Assembly (NCBI GenBank): GCA_030674185.1
Contig: JAPXFY010000022.1
Coordinates: 869,535-933,534, forward strand
Direction of reading: 5' to 3'
Source: Monoplex corrugatus
Taxonomy: Eukaryota > Mollusca > Gastropoda > Littorinimorpha > Ranellidae
DNA length: 64,000 nucleotides
Below the pieces are notes generated by a model. That model did not search any database and had not been told where the DNA came from. It saw only the letters and a program-made list of their open reading frames with translations. Below, in pieces: positions 24,108 through 37,722 of this stretch (the stretch's first letter is position 1; every line of letters starts with the position of its first letter). The position numbers and the translations under genes are program-made.

Positions 24108-27100
24108 GAGCCTTGTGCTTATCGTAGCCCATGTGCTCGATCAACGCAGTGACGCCGCGGTTCCTGTAGGTTATCTCTTTGTGACAAATCATGCATCGTG
24201 CAACGCCATCAGCCTCAATGTTTCTAATAGAATCACCGACTTTCTCCGTATAATCCTTTCCGTTTTCTGTATATTTGACAGTCCTGGAGAGCCATTCCCA
24301 CTTCCAGGGGTTGTTACAATTATCTTTATAATTGTCGCGGCCGCGCTCGACAATGCGACTCACTGCCGCCATGTTGTCGATCAGAGGAAGTGAGCTGAAG
24401 GAATATCTCGTACGCCGCGAGATCGCCACAGTCGGAACCGCGACCAATTGAGAATGGGCCCTTTTGGGAACAGGCGGACATCGATCGATCTTTCTTCTTT
24501 CTTTTTTCGCTCGGAAATTTTTTTCCCTCGGAAACGATCTCAGCTTCCTCGGAAATCTAACGGCCGTCCTCTGAAATCCGCGGATCCGCGGAGAGTTCTC
24601 CACCCTGATATATATATGACGGACACAGACACACATACGACACATACACACACAGACATACACACATGACACACACGCACATACATGACACAAAGACACA
24701 CACACACAGAGGAACACACAGAGACACACACAGAGGAACACAGAGACACACACCATAAGCTCCTCATTAATAATCATCTTGCTGATGATGGAGTGGACCA
24801 CAGGTCTCTCCAGTTCAAACATCTGGGCCAGCAGAGGCAGGGACAGGGAGTCGTACACACTGCTGTAGCAGAACAGGTAGGTCCTCAGACTTTCCTCCTG
24901 AATCTTGGATGTGATCAGATCTCGCACCTTGTCCCGCTGGAAGAACAAGTCCCACACCTGGACAACACAACAGTACAACATGGTAATAAGTCATGGATTA
25001 GATCTGCACCTTGTCCCGAAGAACAGTCACCGACAACCCATACGGTTATGAAGTCAGGTATAGATCTTGCACCTTGTCCCGCTGGAAGAACAGGTCCCAC
25101 ACCTGGACAACACAACAGGTAACAACATGGTTAGTGATAAGGTCAGCAGGTGATTAGATCTTGCACCTTGTCCCGCTGGAAGAACAGGTCCCACACCTGG
25201 ACAACACAACAGGTAACAACATGGTTAGTGATAAGGTCAGAAGGTGATTAGATCTTGCACCTTGTCCCGCTGAAAGAACAGGTCCCACACCTGTTGTTGT
25301 TATACTATTTAAAGCCCAGCTGACTGCGCAGAGCCATATCAGGGCTATAACCGCCTCAAAACACACAAAACTTCAACAGGAGAAAAAAAAGAAAGAAAAT
25401 TAAGTACACATATCAATGCATTCGCGCACATAATCTACGGACATGCCCCCAGTGTTGACCACTCCGTCCAATTTATCGCACAGGGGAGATTTAAAAAACA
25501 AACCTGAATACAAATATATGCATACCTAAGGACACCAAAACATATATGAAAACAGGCATAATTTACCTAAAATTGCTTCCGCATATCTCACCTCCTTAGA
25601 GCCAAAAATGCACTTAATACAAGTACCCAATTATCAATCCCAAGAAAAAGTACATAAGACTTTATCGAACAATACAGGCAAATGGACCATTAAGGCAGAA
25701 AATGACAGGTAGAAATGACAGAAAGCAAAGCAACAAGGCAGAAACAAAGAGTGTAACAGAAAAGAGGAAATTTCTAGCACAGAATTTCCAGAAGGTGGAG
25801 ATACTATTTATACTGAAAGACCCCCCCCCCGGCATCCCCACGGGGAAAGGGTCCCACACCTGGACAACACACAATAGTAATGTTAATGATAAGGTCAGCA
25901 GGTGATCAGATCTCGCACCTTGTCCCGCTGGAAGAAAATATCCCATACCAGGACAACACACCACACAACAGGTAACACCATGGTTTATGATTCTGTCAGG
26001 GATACATCAGTGTTGTGTTGAAACAACCTGTGTTCTCACAAAGCAAACAAAAACATCACCACCGACGTGTACAATCACATCATCAGGATACATTACACTA
26101 CACTACAGCCATATCTTATCCAGAAAACATCACCACCAAATTGTACAATCACATCACCAGGATACATCACATGTGTAACCCTACAGTTATTTTCCATAAA
26201 AAAGGATACATCACATTGTGTAACCCTACAGTTATTATTCCATAAAACAAAAGGGATACATCACATTGTGTAACCCTACAGTTATTATTCCATAAAACAA
26301 AGTCATGTTTACAAACTGTTGATAATAGAAAACTGACATGGAAGACACACTAAAATTGTGGGTAAATTGAAGAAGTTATTATTGTTGTCATTTTTGTTTA
26401 AAGCCCAGCCGACTGCGTAGAGCCATATCAGGGCTACAACCATATTAAAACATGCACAATACTTCAACAAAGAAGAAAGAGGAAAAGAAAATTAAGTACA
26501 AACATCAATCCATTCGCACACATAATCAAAGGAGATGTGCTTGGCATTGACCAATCCATCCAATTTATTACACAAGGGATTTAAAAAACACACCTGAATA
26601 CAAATGTAAACATAATTAAGGACACTAAAACGTATATAAAAACAGGCCTAAATTACTTGAAAGGGCTTTCGCATAGCACACTTCCCTAGAGCCAAAAATG
26701 CACTTAATACATGCACTCAATTATCAATCCTAAGAGAAAGTATGCAAGACCTTTTCGGCCACATACAGGTGAACTGACCAGCAAGGCAGAAGATGATAGG
26801 AAGAAACAACAAAAGCAAAGGAAGAAGACAGAAACAAAGAGAGTGACAGAAAAGAGGAAATTCCTAGCACAGACCTTCCAGAAGATGGTGATACTGTTTA
26901 CACTGAAAGAACCCCCAGCATCCCCACGGGGAGCCACTGACAAGTCTACAGTGACCTCAGCCACTGGTTTAGTCTACCACACACTGTTTAACCACGGGGA
27001 GAACACTGACAAGTCTACAGTGACCTCAGCCACTGGTTTAGTCTACCACACACTGTTAACCCTTTGACTCCCGCACCCTATCCACCAACTGCAAAAACGT

Positions 27101-30100
27101 AACCTTTTGACTTCCTCACCCTATATATCAGCTTTCCTGATAGGGTGAGGGAGCCAAAGGGTTAAGTTTTTGTTTCACTAACGTGGTTGACAATGCAGAT
27201 GCTGGTGGACAGGGTGTGACAACCAAAGGGTTAAGATGAAAACTGTGCGGCTGAAGCGTCCACTGACAAGTCTACCGCCACAGACTGCAGTCGTCATCCA
27301 CCTCAGCCACTGGTTTTAGTGTAGCACACATCATTCCCCCCATACCTGACACCAACATGTCACAATGGGTCTACTCGTGTGCAGGTAACATTCACATGCA
27401 TGCTGATGTCTGACACAGTTTAACACTGAGTGACGGATTGTACACGTCATTTAACGTTTAGTGTTGTGGGCAGGGACTGAACTCGTGTGCAGGTAACATT
27501 CACATGCATGCTAAAGTCTGACACAGTTTAACACTGAGTGATGGACTGTACACGTCATTTAACGTTTAGTGTTGTGGGCAGGGACTGAACTCGTGTGCAG
27601 GTAACATTCACATGCATGCTGATGTCTGACACAGTTTAACACTGAGTGATGGACTGTACACGTCATTTAACGTTTAGTGTTGTGGGCAGGGACTGAACTC
27701 GTGTGCAGGTAACATTCACATGCATGCTAAAGTCTGACAGTTTAACACTGAGTGATGGACTGTACACGTCATTTAACGTTTAGTGTTGTGGGCAGGGACT
27801 GAACTCGTGTGCAGGTAACATTCACATGCATGCTAAAGTCTGACAGTTTAACACTGAGTGATGGACTGTACACGTCATTTAACGTTTAGTGTTGTGGGCA
27901 GGGACTGAACTCGTGTGCAGGTAACATTCACATGCATGCTAAAGTCTGACAGTTTAACACTGAGTGATGGACTGTACACGTCATTTAACGTTTAGTGTTG
28001 TGGGCAGGGACTGAACTCGTGTGCAGGTAACATTCACATGCATGCTAAAGTCTGACAGTTTAACACTGAGTGATGTACTGTACACGTCATTTAACGTTTA
28101 GTGTTGTGGGCAGGGACTGAACTCGTGTGCAGGTAACATTCACATGCATGCTAAAGTCTGACAGTTTAACACTGAGTGATGTACTGTACACGTCATTTAA
28201 CGTTTAGTGTTGTGGGCAGGGACTGAACTCGTGTGCAGGTAACATTCACATGCATGCTAAAGTCTGACAGTTTAACACTGAGTGATGTACTGTACACGTC
28301 ATTTAACGTTTAGTGTTGTGGGCAGGGACTGAACTCGTGTGCAGGTAACATTCACATGCATGCTAAAGTCTGACAGTTTAACACTGAGTGATGTACTGTA
28401 CACGTCATTTAATGTTTAGTGTTGTGGGCAGGGACTGAACTCACGCTGCCATATCTGGAGTCCATGGCTCTATCCAAAGAATTAAACAGCTCTATCAAAA
28501 GAACCAACCATTAAAAAACTGGCCTGTTTGCTGAACATCTTAATGTTTCCATCATTCTGATGGTGTTTGCCTAGAGTGTCATAGGTCCTTCTCTCCGTCT
28601 CCCCATTTCAAAAACTTGCCAGCGGACCGGATTTTGCACAGGCTCAAGAAGTCTGCCAGGTAATTGCTGGCAGATTTGGGTAGAGCACATATGGAAACGT
28701 CCAAGCGTGATGAATCCTTCTTGGACATACACCAACCAAGCCAGTCACTGTATCAGTGTATGATGTAATTCCCTCACAATGGGTCTGTGTGTGTACAGCC
28801 AACACAAAACATGCATGCTAGCAATTCCAGATTGTCAGGTTTTTTCAATTTCTGCCCAATATTTTGTTTGCAGATGTCAACACAGGAGCAACTCAGGCAT
28901 AACAGATTGTGCTCAGCTTGAAGGTTGGCAGCTCTGGTCATCTATCAAAGATCTGGAAGTCCTGTCTCTATTTAGTTTGATATATACATGTTCTTTCCTT
29001 TTAAAATGCCTCAACTTTGTGCTTAGGTATTTTACAGTTATTCTTACTCATGACCCTTACATAATTTAGGGTGTTTGGTTTGGTTCAGTTCAGTTCAGTT
29101 TGGTTTGGTTTGGTTTGGTTTGGTTTGGTTTGTTCACGTAGATTTTTGCAACCACAAACATGAAAAAGTGACCAAATATTGTACTGTGTCATTGGTTTTT
29201 ATCGATGGAAAATAAAAATTGCTCAATCAGTATAGTCAAAATGAAATAATCACACACACACACACATATATATATACACACACACACACATCAACAGATG
29301 AACAGAAAAGAAAAGTAAAACAAGACAGTGATGTAGAACAGTGTATGACTGACAGAACCAGTGAAGGTGTTCATGTCTCTTCACACACAAAGTGCCATCC
29401 GTCATTTAGTGTGGCACACAATGTTACCCCCACAGTACATATGTACAGATATACAATGGTGCGTTATACTATACAACACAACACAACACAACACAACACA
29501 GCACAACACAACACAGCACAACACAACAGAGTGCCATCCGTCATTTAATCTGGCACACAATGTTACCCCCACAGTACATACATACAGATAAACAATGGGT
29601 CTACAATGGTGCGTTATACTATATGACACAAAACACTAAGTGCCATCAGTCATTTAGTATGGCACACAATGTTACCCATTGTACATATGTACAGATAAAC
29701 AATGGGTCTACAACAGTGCGTTATACAACAGTTGAACACTACACCACACCGCACTGTAATGCGCTACACCACACTACACAATACGCTACACTACAACACC
29801 CCACACCACACACCACACTCCACTACATCACACCATACCAAAACACACCACACCACACAATACCACACTACACTACACTACACCTTACTACACCATACCA
29901 CACACTACACCATACCACACTACACTATACCACACTACACTACACCATACCACACACTACACTACACCATACCACACTACACTACACCATACTACACTAC
30001 ACTACAATTACACTACACCATACTACACTACATGAACACAAAACAATACAACACTCTACAGACACAAATTATCACACAATCAGGTTTCTTGGTTTGTGTC

Positions 30101-33100
30101 TCACATGTCTAAAGTACCATCACCAACTGTTCACTGTGTATACTGTCCTGTTACTGTTGTTATAGATTCATCACAGTACCATCACCAACTGTTCACTGTG
30201 TATACTGTCCTGTTACTGTTGTTATGGATGTCATCACAGTACCATCACCAACTGTTCACTGTGTATACTGTCCTGTTACTGTTGTTATATTAACTGTCAT
30301 CACAGTACCATCACCAACTGTTCACTGTGTATACTGTCCTGTTACTGTTGTTAAGATGTCATCACAGTACCATCACCAACTGTTCACTGTGTATACTGTC
30401 CTGTTACTGTTGTTATAGATGTCATCACAGTACCATCACCAACTGTTCACTGTGTATACTGTCCTGTTACTGTTGTTATAGATGTCATCACAGTACCATC
30501 ACCAACTGTTCACTGTGTATACTGTCCTGTTACTGTTGTTTAGATGTTCATCAACAGTACCATCACCAACTGTTCACTGTGTATACTGTCCTGTTACTGT
30601 TGTTATGATGTCATCACAGTACCATCACCAACTGTTCACTGTGTATACTGTCCTGTTACTGTTGTTATAGATGTCATCACAGTACCATCACCAACTGTTC
30701 ACTGTGTATACTGTACTGTTACTGTTGTTATGGATGTCATCACAGTACCATCACCAACTGTTCACTGTGTATACTGTACTGTTACTGTGTTTGATGTCAT
30801 CACAGTACATCACCACTGTTCATGTGTATACTGTACTTTATGTTGTTATGGATGTCATCACAGTACCATCACCAATACTGTATATTCCTACTGTGTATGT
30901 ATCACTGTATCAACTGTTACGTTATACTGTTATGTTTATGGATGTCATCACAGTACCATCACCAACTGTTCACTGTGTATACTGTACTGTTACTGTTGTT
31001 ATGGATGTCATCACAGTACCATCACCAACTTTCACTGTGTATACTGTCCTGTTACTGTTGTTATGGTGTCATCACAGTACATCCACTTCATGTTATACTG
31101 TCTGTTACTGTTGTTATGGATGTCATCACAGTACCATCACCAACTATTCACTGTGTATACTGTCCTGTTACTGTTGTTATGGATGTCATCACAGTAACCA
31201 TCCCCACTTTCACTGGTATACTGTCTGTTACGTTGTTATGGATGTCATACAGTACTCACCAACTGTTCACTGTGTATACTGTCTGTTACTGTTGTTATGG
31301 ATGTCATCACAGTACCACCCCAACTGTTCACTGTGTATACTGTCTGTTACTGTTGTTATGGATGTCATCACAGTACCATCACCAACTGTTCACTGTGTTA
31401 TACTGTACTGTTACTGTTGTTATGGATGTCATCACAGTACCATCACCCAACTGTTCACTGTGTATACTGTACTGTTACTGTTGTTATGGATGTCATCACA
31501 GTACCATCACCAACTGTTCACTGTGTATACTGTCTGTTACTGTTGTTATGGATGTCATCACAGTACCATCACCCAACTGTTCACTGTGTATACTGTCCTG
31601 TTACTGTTGTTATGGATGTCATCACAGTACCATCACCAACTGTTCACTGTGTATACTGTCCTGTTACTGTTGTTATGGATGTCATCACAGTACCATCACC
31701 AACTGTTCACTGTGTAACTGTCCTGTTACTGTTGTTATGATGTCATCACAGTACCACACCAACTGTTCATGTGTAACTGTCTGTTACTGTTGTTATGGAT
31801 GTCATCACAGTACCATCACCAACTGTTCACTGTGTATACTGTACTGTTACTGTTGTTATGGATGTCATCACAGTACCACACCAACTGTTCACTGTGTATA
31901 CTGTACTGTTACTGTTGTTATGGATGTCATCACAGTACCATCACCAACTGTTCACTGTGTATACTGTACTGTTACTGTTGTTATGGATGTCATCACAGTA
32001 CCACACCAACTGTTCACTGTGTATACTGTCCTGTTACTGTTGTTATGGATGTCATCACAGTACCACACCAACTGTTCACTGTGTATACTGTCCTGTTACT
32101 GTTGTTATGATGTCATCACAGTACCATCACCAACTGTTCACTGTGTATACTGTCCTGTTACTGTTGTTATGGATGTCATCACAGTACCATCACCAACTGT
32201 TCACTGTGTATACTGTCCTGTTACTGTTGTTATGGATGTCATCACAGTACCATCACCAACTGTTCACTGTGTATACTGTCCTGTTACTGTTGTTATGGAT
32301 GTCATCACAGTACCATCACCAACTGTTCACTGTGTATACTGTCCTGTTACTGTTGTTATGGATGTCATCACAGTACCATCACCAACTGTTCACTGTGTAT
32401 ACTGTCCTGTTACTGTTGTTATGGATGTCATCACAGTACCATCACCAACCACGTGTTTTCTGTACTGTTTTTAGATGTTAGTCTAACTGTCCTGGTTACT
32501 GTGTTACTGTTGTTATGGATGTCATCACAGTACCATCACCAACTGTTCACTGTGTATACTGTCCTGTTACTGTTGTTATGGATGTCATCACAGTACCATC
32601 ACCAACTGTTCACTGTGTATACTGTACTGTTACTGTTGTTATGGATGTCATCACAGTATCACCCCCAACTGTTCACTGTGTATACTGTCCTGTTTACTGT
32701 TGTTTATGGATGTCATCACAGTACCATCACCAACTGTTCACTGTGTATACTGTACTGTTTACTGTTGTTATGGATGTCATCACAGTACCACCCCCAACTG
32801 TTTCACTGTGTATACTGTACTGTTATGTTGTTATGGATGTCATCACAGTACCATCCCAAACTGTTCACTGTGTATACTGTCTGTTATGTTGTTATGGATG
32901 TCATCACAGTACCACACCAACTGTTCACTGTGTATACTGTACTGTTACTGTTGTTATGGATGTCATCACAGTACCACACCAACTGTTCACTGTGTATACT
33001 GTCTGTTACTGTTGTTATGGATGTCATCACAGTACCACACCAACTGTTCACTGTGTATACTGTCCTGTTACTGTTGTTATGGATGTCATCACAGTACCAT

Positions 33101-36100
33101 CACCAACTGTTCACTGTGTATACTGTACCTGTTACTGTTGTTATGGATGTCATCACAGTACCACACCAACTGTTCACTGTGTATACTGTACTGTTACTGT
33201 TGTTATGGATGTCATCACAGTACCACACCAACTGTTCACTGTGTATACTGTACTGTTACTGTTGTTATGGATGTCATCACAGTACACCCCCAACTGTTCA
33301 CTGTGTATACTGTACTGTTACTGTTGTTATGGATGTCATCACAGTACCATCACCCAACTGTTCACTGTGTATACCTGTTACTGTTGTTATGGATGTCATC
33401 ACAGTACCATCACCAACTGTTCACTGTTATACTGTCTGTTACTGTTGTTATGGATGTCATCACAGTACCATCACCCAACTGTTCACTGTGTATACTGTCC
33501 TGTTACTGTTGTTATGGATGTCATCACAGTACCATCACCAACTGTTCACTGTGTATACTGTACTGTTACTGTTGTTATAGGATGTCATCACAGTATCACC
33601 CCCAACTGTTCACTGTGTTATAACTGTACTGTTGTTACTGTTGTTATGGATGTCATCACAGTACCACCCCAACTGTTCACTGTGTATACTGTACTGTTAC
33701 TGTTGTTATGGATGTCATCACAGTACCACCCAACTGTTCACTGTGTATACTGTACTGTTACTGTTGTTATGGATGTCATCACAGTACCACCCCAACTGTT
33801 CACTGTGTATACTGTCCTGTTACTGTTGTTATGGATGTCATCACAGTACCATCACCAACTGTTCACTGTGTATACTGTACTGTTACTGTTGTTATGGATG
33901 TCATCACAGTACCATCACCAACTGTTCACTGTGTATACTGTACTGTTACTGTTGTTATGGATGTCATCACAGTACCACACCAACTGTTCACTGTGTATAC
34001 TGTACTGTTACTGTTGTTATGGATGTCATCACAGTATCACCCCCAAACTGGTTCACTGTGTATACTGTACCCCCCTGTATGTACTGTTGTTGTTATGGAT
34101 GTCATCACAGTACCTCCCAACTGTTCACTGTGTAACTGTACTGTTACTGTTGTTATGGATGTCATCACAGTACCACACCAACTGTTCACTGTGTACGTAC
34201 TGTTATGTTGTTATGGATGTCATCACAGTACCATCACCAACTGTTCACTGTGTATACCATGTACTGTTACTGTTTTATGGATGTCATCACGTACACCCAA
34301 GCTTTCACTGTGTAACTGTACATTACTGTTGTTATGGATGTCATCACAGTACCACCCCCAACTGTTCACTGTGTATACTGTCTGTTACTGTTGTTATGGA
34401 TGTCATAAATACACCAACTGTTCATGAGTTACTACTTAATGTGTTATGGATGTCATCACAGCTACATGCACAACGTTACATTGTTTTATGGATGTCATCA
34501 CAGTATATGACAGTTACTGTTGTATGGATGTCATCACAGTACATACCAACGTTACATAATGTGTTACTGTGTTATGATGTCATCACAGTACCATCACCAA
34601 TGTTACTTGTATACTGTGTTATGGTGTAAAATTCCACAGCTTTCATGAACACGTTACATGTGTTATGGATGTCATCACAGCTAACAGTTGGACAGTTTAC
34701 TGTGTATGGATGTCATCACAGCTGATCAGGTTGACAGTTTACATTGTGTATGGATGTCATCACAGCTATCATGACAGTTATACATATGTGTATGGTATGA
34801 TGTCATCACAGCTATCAGTGACAGTTACATGTGTATGGATGTCATCACAGTATCAGTGGTACAGTTTAATGTGTTATGGATGTCATCACAGCTATCATGA
34901 CGTCAGTTATACTTATATGTTTTATGGATGTCATCACAGCATTTCAGTGACAGTTACTAATGTGTATGGATGTCATCACAGTCACAAACGTAACGTCATG
35001 TATGGAGACACAGTACATACATCAATGTGTATGGATGTCATCACAGCTATCAGTGACAGTTACATTTGTATGGATGTCATCACAGCTATCAGTGACAGTT
35101 ACATAATGTGTATGGATGTCATCACAGCTATCAGTGACAGTTAACATGTGTATGGATGTCATCACAGCTATCAGTGACAGTTACATAATGTGTATGGATG
35201 TCATCACAGCTGTCAGTGACAGTTACATATGTGTATGGATGTCATCACAGCTATCAGTGACAGTTACATAATGTGTATGGATGTCATCACAGCTATCAGT
35301 GACAGTTACTAATGTGTATGGATGTCATCACAGCTATCAGTGACAGTTACTAATGTGTATGGATGTCATCACAGCTTCAGTGACAGTTACATATGTGTAT
35401 GGATGTCATCACAGCTTCAGTGACAGTTACATGTGTATGGATGTCATCACAGCTATCAGTGACAGTTACATTGTGTATGGATGTCATCACAGCTATCAGT
35501 GACAGTTACATTGTGTATGGATGTCATCACAGCTATCAGTGACAGTTACATGTGTATGGATGTCATCACAGCTATCAGTGACAGTTACATTGTGTATGGA
35601 TGTCATCACAGCTGTCAGTGACAGTTACATGTGTATGGATGTCATCACAGCTATCAGTGACAGTTACATAATGTGTATGGATGTCATCACAGCTATCAGT
35701 GACAGTTACATGTGTATGGATGTCATCACAGCTATCAGTGACAGTTACATGTGTATGGATGTCATCACAGCTATCAGTGACAGTTACATGTGTATGGATG
35801 TCATCACAGCTGTCAGTGACAGTTACATGTGTATGGATGTCATCACAGCTATCAGTGACAGTTACATAATGTGTATGGATGTCATCACAGCTATCAGTGA
35901 CAGTTACATAATGTGTATGGATGTCATCACAGCTTCAGTGACAGTTACATGTGTATGGATGTCATCACAGCTATCAGTGACAGTTACATTGTATGGATGT
36001 CATCACAGCTATCAGTGACAGTTACATGTGTATGGATGTCATCACAGCTGTCAGACTATACAGCAGACCACAGCAGCAGAACGACAGCCAGATTTGATGT

Positions 36101-37690
36101 AGCACACACATTCCCCCCATGGGGACACGTCATCACTTCCACATGGGTCTACACGTGTGCCATGTCTGTCTCTTGTTTTAGTTGTCAGCCTGTCATCAAC
36201 CAGTCATCCACCAGTATCCTAAAAGATATCCATTGCGGTGAACTAGTCTCTGGCAAGAAATCTGTTAGCTCCTTGCAGCTACAATACAAAGACGCCAGCA
36301 AGTGCGATATAAAAGCTCTGTACAGCAACACAGAGAGCTGGGAAGACACAGCTGCCGACCGCAACAGATGGCGCAATGTGCTCCAGAAACAACTCAGGTC
36401 GGGGGAAAGAAGATCCAGACCTTAGACATGTACAGCACTGTACAGCCAATGAGCTAATTCATGAGCACACACTTGGGTGCCTCATACACTATTTATGTGA
36501 TCCAGGAGAGAACGATATGATATTGTATAGTGCAGGATTCATACAGATGATCAAAAAGATTTCCATATTTTTCCCAAACCTTTTCCAGAATGGACTGAAA
36601 ATTTTCAACATAAAGCCAAACTGAACAAAAATTTATCTGCAAAATGGTACATTCGAACTTTTACAGACGATTTCAGACAGGAAAGATTAAAAAATTAAGA
36701 CAAAAGAAACCGCAAATTTTGATAACATATCACAAATAAGACGCAAAAGGAAAGACAACAGCGATTTAAAAAATGTTATTGTTCAAGTTTATCAGAAGCA
36801 GCCAGATCCTGCCGTAAAAGGTACACCTCTCAGTGTAATCACATTAACATTCACTGCTATGTACACAAGATAAACTCCATATGATGAAGAAAATGTCAAA
36901 GTTCTCTGAAACCAAACAGCGCAGCATAGCTGTAGATATGTATCTAAGCATCTTCAGTTACTCAGGCTGTCACGTGAATGATAAAAACGTACTCCGTTTT
37001 ACAGTATAAACAGAACTGAATTATGTACCAGGATACACTTAACGTTGCAGAGGAAACACTAACTCACCTTTTCTGCCTGATGTAGTACAAAAATCACTTT
37101 GGAAAATCTACTGATAATGCTGCAAAAGTTGATTAAAATCACAGAATGACTCACACACCACACACACACACATACATACATATACACAAACACACACAGA
37201 AAATGCCCTACCTTGGCATTCATCTTGTCGTTGATGATAAAATTTTTGCAGGAGCGCCAGTCGCCGGCCTTCATGGCCTTGGAGGCGGCCACCACGTGTT
37301 CCCTCATGCTCTCCGGTGGTCCAGTCAGCGTCTGTCTCTCGCTCATCTTCATCACGTGGTGAAAGTTCTTGCTGATCATACGTCGACGAACATCAAGCTC
37401 ATGGGCTGCACAAAAATACAGACAGAAACGCGGTCACTAAAGATAATGACAGGCAAGACAGGTAATGAAGATTAGGACAAGACAAACAACATTTATACTT
37501 ATAGGACATTTTATGAGATAAGAGAAATTTGAGCGCCTTGTCACAACAGGAAAGCTGAAGGGAAGAGCACCAGGGAGGCCCAGGAAGACAATAACAGTCA
37601 GTCTTGAAAAGTGGATGGGAATGGAAAGAATAGAAGATACAAAACATTCGTATGGATGGCCATGATCGCCAATCCTATGCCGCACGGCAC

Positions 37691-37722
<32 letters not shown>

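Larger units (their letters stand above)
23406..24607 (-). mobile_element. hAT-like DNA transposon derivative, copy 1 (intron 10)
   Basis: Terminal inverted repeats CAGGGTGGAGAAC...GTTCTCCACCCTG span 1202 bp and are flanked on both sides by atatatat, an 8 bp target duplication as in hAT elements, although the flank is low-complexity. A G/C-rich hairpin (gggggcgaagccccc, near 23515) lies near the left end. The - strand carries one exon-like frame from 24372 to about 24105 ([15 protein letters not shown] ...). It ends in a Cys-Cys/His-His finger [12 protein letters not shown]...EHMGYDKH that resembles a BED zinc finger. No catalytic domain remains. It is non-autonomous. Confidence 0.65.

Noticed and set aside
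28779..29069. A 96-codon + strand frame in intron 9
   Set aside because: Ordinary-looking but without splice signals, homology or codon pattern; likely chance.
30544..34629. Long + strand frames (up to about 700 codons) rich in Leu, Tyr and Cys that could suggest a membrane protein
   Set aside because: They are translations of the 63 bp array in intron 9. The frame is broken wherever a unit has an indel.
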